A stretch of DNA of 8,448 bases from Minisyncoccota bacterium (GTDB taxonomy: Bacteria; Patescibacteriota; Microgenomatia; UBA1400; PJMF01): NCBI GenBank assembly GCA_014728425.1, contig WJLO01000006.1:1-8448 (forward strand), read 5' to 3'. Positions 6,421 through 8,448 of the stretch are shown here, one piece after another. Positions within the stretch are counted from its first letter, which is position 1. Each line of letters begins with the position of its first letter. Below the pieces are notes generated by a model that was not told the origin of the DNA, did not search any database, and worked only from the letters and a program-made list of their open reading frames with translations. The position numbers and the translations under genes are program-made.

Positions 6421-7089
6421 TTAAATCTTAAATCTTAAGTTTATTAAATAAGCAACAATCTTAATGGTGTCTAATAAAGTCATACCTCGATCAAGATCAT
6501 GATAGATGGTCTCTATGCCCACTGTGACAAAGGGTATTTTTAGTTTAGCAGTTTTAGCAGCGATTTCTAGTTCTACTTCATAACCACTGGCTTCCCAAGC
6601 TAATTGCTGATAAACTTGTTTACTGAAAGCTTGAAAGCCGCAAGGAATATCAGGAATATAGTTGCCAAATAACAATAAAATCACCACTGAAACTAAGCGA
6701 TTACCCATCACTCTAATCAATGGCATGCGATGATCAATAGCTCTCTCGCCAAAAATTAACTGCCGGCCTTTAGCAAACTCTTTAAAAAACAAAGTTAGTT
6801 CTGCAGCTTGATGTTGGTCATCACTGTCCATTAAGATCACTGCCTGAGCATTAAGTTCTTTAAAAGCGTATTCACAACCAGTTTTTAAAGCAGCTCCTTT
6901 ACCTAAATTAACTTGATGAGCTAAAACATGCTGCAGTTGTTTTTGAGCGATCTTTACTGACCGGTCACTAGAGCCATCATCAACATAAATAATGTTTTGA
7001 GTTTGTTTTTTGACTTGCTGTAACACTCGGTCTAGATATTGACTTTCATTATAACCAGGAATAACTAACCAAATGTCGTTTTTCTTCAT
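6421..7089 (-). CDS. GT2-family polyprenyl-phosphate sugar transferase (DPM1/DPG synthase-like)
   Basis: A 222-residue GT-A glycosyltransferase that probably moves a sugar from a nucleotide donor to polyprenyl phosphate at the inner membrane face. Motifs: VIPGYNE (9-15), YVDDGSSD (35-42), NLGKG (61-65), the metal-binding MDSDDQH (87-93), GNR (129-131), CGFQAF (150-155) and GYEVELEIAAK (169-179). These fit the DPM1/DPG-synthase branch. No C-terminal membrane helices follow the catalytic domain, unlike ArnC or GtrB, so it is the short soluble type. The chosen start is the ATG at 7089: it overlaps the upstream TGA as ATGA and has TTGGAG (7098-7103) 8 bases upstream. A TTG at 7131 would add 14 residues that do not resemble the family and is rejected. 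The product likely feeds the GT-C enzyme encoded just before it. Confidence 0.9.
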   Translation of the reverse strand: MKKNDIWLVIPGYNESQYLDRVLQQVKKQTQNIIYVDDGSSDRSVKIAQKQLQHVLAHQVNLGKGAALKTGCEYAFKELNAQAVILMDSDDQHQAAELTLFFKEFAKGRQLIFGERAIDHRMPLIRVMGNRLVSVVILLLFGNYIPDIPCGFQAFSKQVYQQLAWEASGYEVELEIAAKTAKLKIPFVTVGIETIYHDLDRGMTLLDTIKIVAYLINLRFKI

Positions 7090-8448
7090 TGTTTTTGCTC
7101 CAAAAAATGGACGGTCAAATTGCCATCGCAATGATACCTAGTAGTTTCTTGAGCTGGACCAAATAAAGTTAGCTCATTAAAAGCAGTTTGTCCATGAGTA
7201 TACACTGACTGATCAGCAATCACTGCCATACGCTTAGACCAATTAGGAGTTTGGGTAATATCTCTTACCCGGCAACCATATTTATTAAGTAAAAAAGCAT
7301 GATCAGGAGCAAAATGATAACTATACCAAGCTTGGACCGTAACATAAAATGCTCCTTGCTCCTGTTGGCAAACTTCACGTGCACAATTTTCTAATTGGGC
7401 AATAGTTCTTCGCGCCGGGGTAAAATAATGATCTAACTGACTGGGGTGGAGCCAAAAATAACCCCAGACTAAAAGTAAAAAAACCAGCACTGGTTTCCGC
7501 ATTAAAGCAAGTGTCACTAATAATAAAGTTAATAAGCCAAAAACATAATGAGCAAACAAGGTAAACGGCATTAAATAAGTCAGAACTGTACTAAATAACA
7601 AAAGAGTTAAAAAAATCAAAAAATATCGATCTTGCTTAGTTAGTTTGGTTTTTTTCACCATCACTAAGTTAGCAACCAAGGCAACAATTAATGCCAAACT
7701 CGCTTTAGTCCTCCAAGTTCGATTATAAACCCCACTAAGAAACTTGCCTAAATCTAAAAGTTTTTGCTGGTAATCTAGCAACGGTGCCATAATTAGTGGT
7801 TCATCCATTAATAAACGTTTGCTAAAAAAGAACTGATGCCGCAACTCAAAAATCACCAATGGTAAAAACACCAAACTAAAACTAGTTATCAAAGCTAAAA
7901 CTGCCTGTTTTAACCATGGCTGATTTTTCCTAAGCAACCAGAATTGATAACCCAAGACCACTAAGACCGTTGGCACTAACGAATAAGTAATTCCCACACT
8001 AATTGCTAAGCACAGATTAAACAACCAAATCCTCACTCGCGTTGGTTTTTCTCGAATTAAAACTAAACCTAACCAAGCAGTAAATAAAAATGGTGGCGTA
8101 AAAGAAGGATTCCAAGGATAACGTAGTTGGAAAATAAGTTCTGGATGAAAACTGACTAACAAACCTAGCAACAACACCACTTGAATAAGCCAAGGTTTAG
8201 TCCTAAAAAACCATAATCCTAATAAAAAAACTGCTATATATAAAACTAAAATAGTAATCACTGCTGTATAAACAGAAAAACCACTTAAGAAAAACGCTGG
8301 CATTAATAAATAATAATAAATTGGGCTCTGATTAAGCGGCAAAAAACTAATACTTGGACCTAATAAAATCGGTTTACGATCTTGCCAAGCTATCATCAGG
8401 GTGTGGAGATCTCGACCCATATCTGAAAAAAACTCCAAAGAACTAGGC
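7086..8448 (-). CDS. GT-C fold membrane glycosyltransferase (GT39/PMT-like), 5' end beyond window
   Basis: The frame is open to the right edge, so the N-terminus is missing; the TTG at 8436-8438 is not taken as the start because three in-frame codons precede it. The visible 453 residues hold about nine or ten hydrophobic segments. Numbering from that TTG codon, SDMGRD (5-10) is the loop carrying the catalytic-type Asp of GT39/ArnT-like enzymes, followed by LLGPS (25-29), PIYYYLLMP (39-47), YPWNPS (107-112) and FELRHQF (197-203), a combination seen in bacterial GT39-like proteins. The last 115 residues (about 335-450) are soluble and hold four Cys (352, 357, 389, 437). It should transfer a sugar from a polyprenyl-phosphate donor on the outer face of the membrane. 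It overlaps the DPM1-like GT2 by ATGA, consistent with a donor-maker/donor-user pair. The acceptor is unknown. Confidence 0.85.
   Translation of the reverse strand, partial: PSSLEFFSDMGRDLHTLMIAWQDRKPILLGPSISFLPLNQSPIYYYLLMPAFFLSGFSVYTAVITILVLYIAVFLLGLWFFRTKPWLIQVVLLLGLLVSFHPELIFQLRYPWNPSFTPPFLFTAWLGLVLIREKPTRVRIWLFNLCLAISVGITYSLVPTVLVVLGYQFWLLRKNQPWLKQAVLALITSFSLVFLPLVIFELRHQFFFSKRLLMDEPLIMAPLLDYQQKLLDLGKFLSGVYNRTWRTKASLALIVALVANLVMVKKTKLTKQDRYFLIFLTLLLFSTVLTYLMPFTLFAHYVFGLLTLLLVTLALMRKPVLVFLLLVWGYFWLHPSQLDHYFTPARRTIAQLENCAREVCQQEQGAFYVTVQAWYSYHFAPDHAFLLNKYGCRVRDITQTPNWSKRMAVIADQSVYTHGQTAFNELTLFGPAQETTRYHCDGNLTVHFLEQKQ
7098..7103 (-). promoter_or_regulatory. Ribosome binding site deciding the GT2 start at 7089
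   Basis: TTGGAG on the minus strand, 8 bases before the ATG at 7089 and inside the end of the GT-C gene. It favours the ATG at 7089 over the TTG at 7131. Confidence 0.65.

Noticed and set aside
1641..7088. Recoding of TGA as Gly or Trp, as in some CPR lineages
   Set aside because: TGA ends two genes at exact ATGA overlaps (1641-1643 and 7086-7088), and all frames read normally with the standard bacterial code.
7090..7131. Upstream TTG start at 7131 for the DPM1-like GT2
   Set aside because: The 14 added residues do not resemble the family, while the ATG at 7089 has an SD and an ATGA overlap.
1..8448. Mobile elements, CRISPR arrays, tRNA or rRNA genes
   Set aside because: I saw no transposase or integrase motifs, no regularly spaced repeats, and no tRNA or rRNA signatures on either strand.

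Overview
The window is a block of cell-envelope glycan genes from a low-GC bacterium (about one-third G+C, judged by eye). Nine protein genes, two of them cut by the window edges, all read on the minus strand. TGA ends at least two reading frames cleanly, so a TGA-recoding code is unlikely. The AT-rich composition, Lys/Gln-rich proteins, tight gene packing, and the set of GT-C membrane glycosyltransferase, DPM1-like GT2, DUF2304 and HprK-like proteins fit a Candidate Phyla Radiation (Patescibacteria, Microgenomates-like) genome. This placement is an inference from style and content; no marker gene is present.

In transcription order (right to left), unit 1 has a GT-C membrane glycosyltransferase (5' end beyond 8448), a DPM1-like GT2 that overlaps it by ATGA, a small DUF2304 membrane protein, and an extended SDR sugar-nucleotide epimerase/dehydratase. 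Starts in this unit have good Shine-Dalgarno (SD) sequences. A WbbL-like GT2 follows at 4946-3897 after a 75-base gap. The 146-base gap 3751-3896 holds a terminator-like hairpin, palindromes and very AT-rich DNA, and probably separates two transcription units.

Unit 2 starts with a GT4 glycosyltransferase. Two different HprK-like P-loop proteins follow in tandem, overlapping their neighbours by 17 and 4 bases. After a 70-base gap comes a class I SAM-dependent methyltransferase whose C-terminus lies beyond base 1.

A likely division of labour: the DPM1-like GT2, perhaps held at the membrane by DUF2304, makes a polyprenyl-phosphate sugar. The GT-C enzyme uses that donor outside the membrane. The SDR makes or modifies a nucleotide sugar. 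The WbbL-like GT2 and the GT4 extend a lipid-linked or surface glycan in the cytoplasm. The methyltransferase decorates or caps it. The two HprK-like proteins are the unexplained part: they carry HPr-kinase-type active-site motifs, but no HPr or PTS gene is in view, so their substrate could be a glycan, a lipid carrier or a protein.
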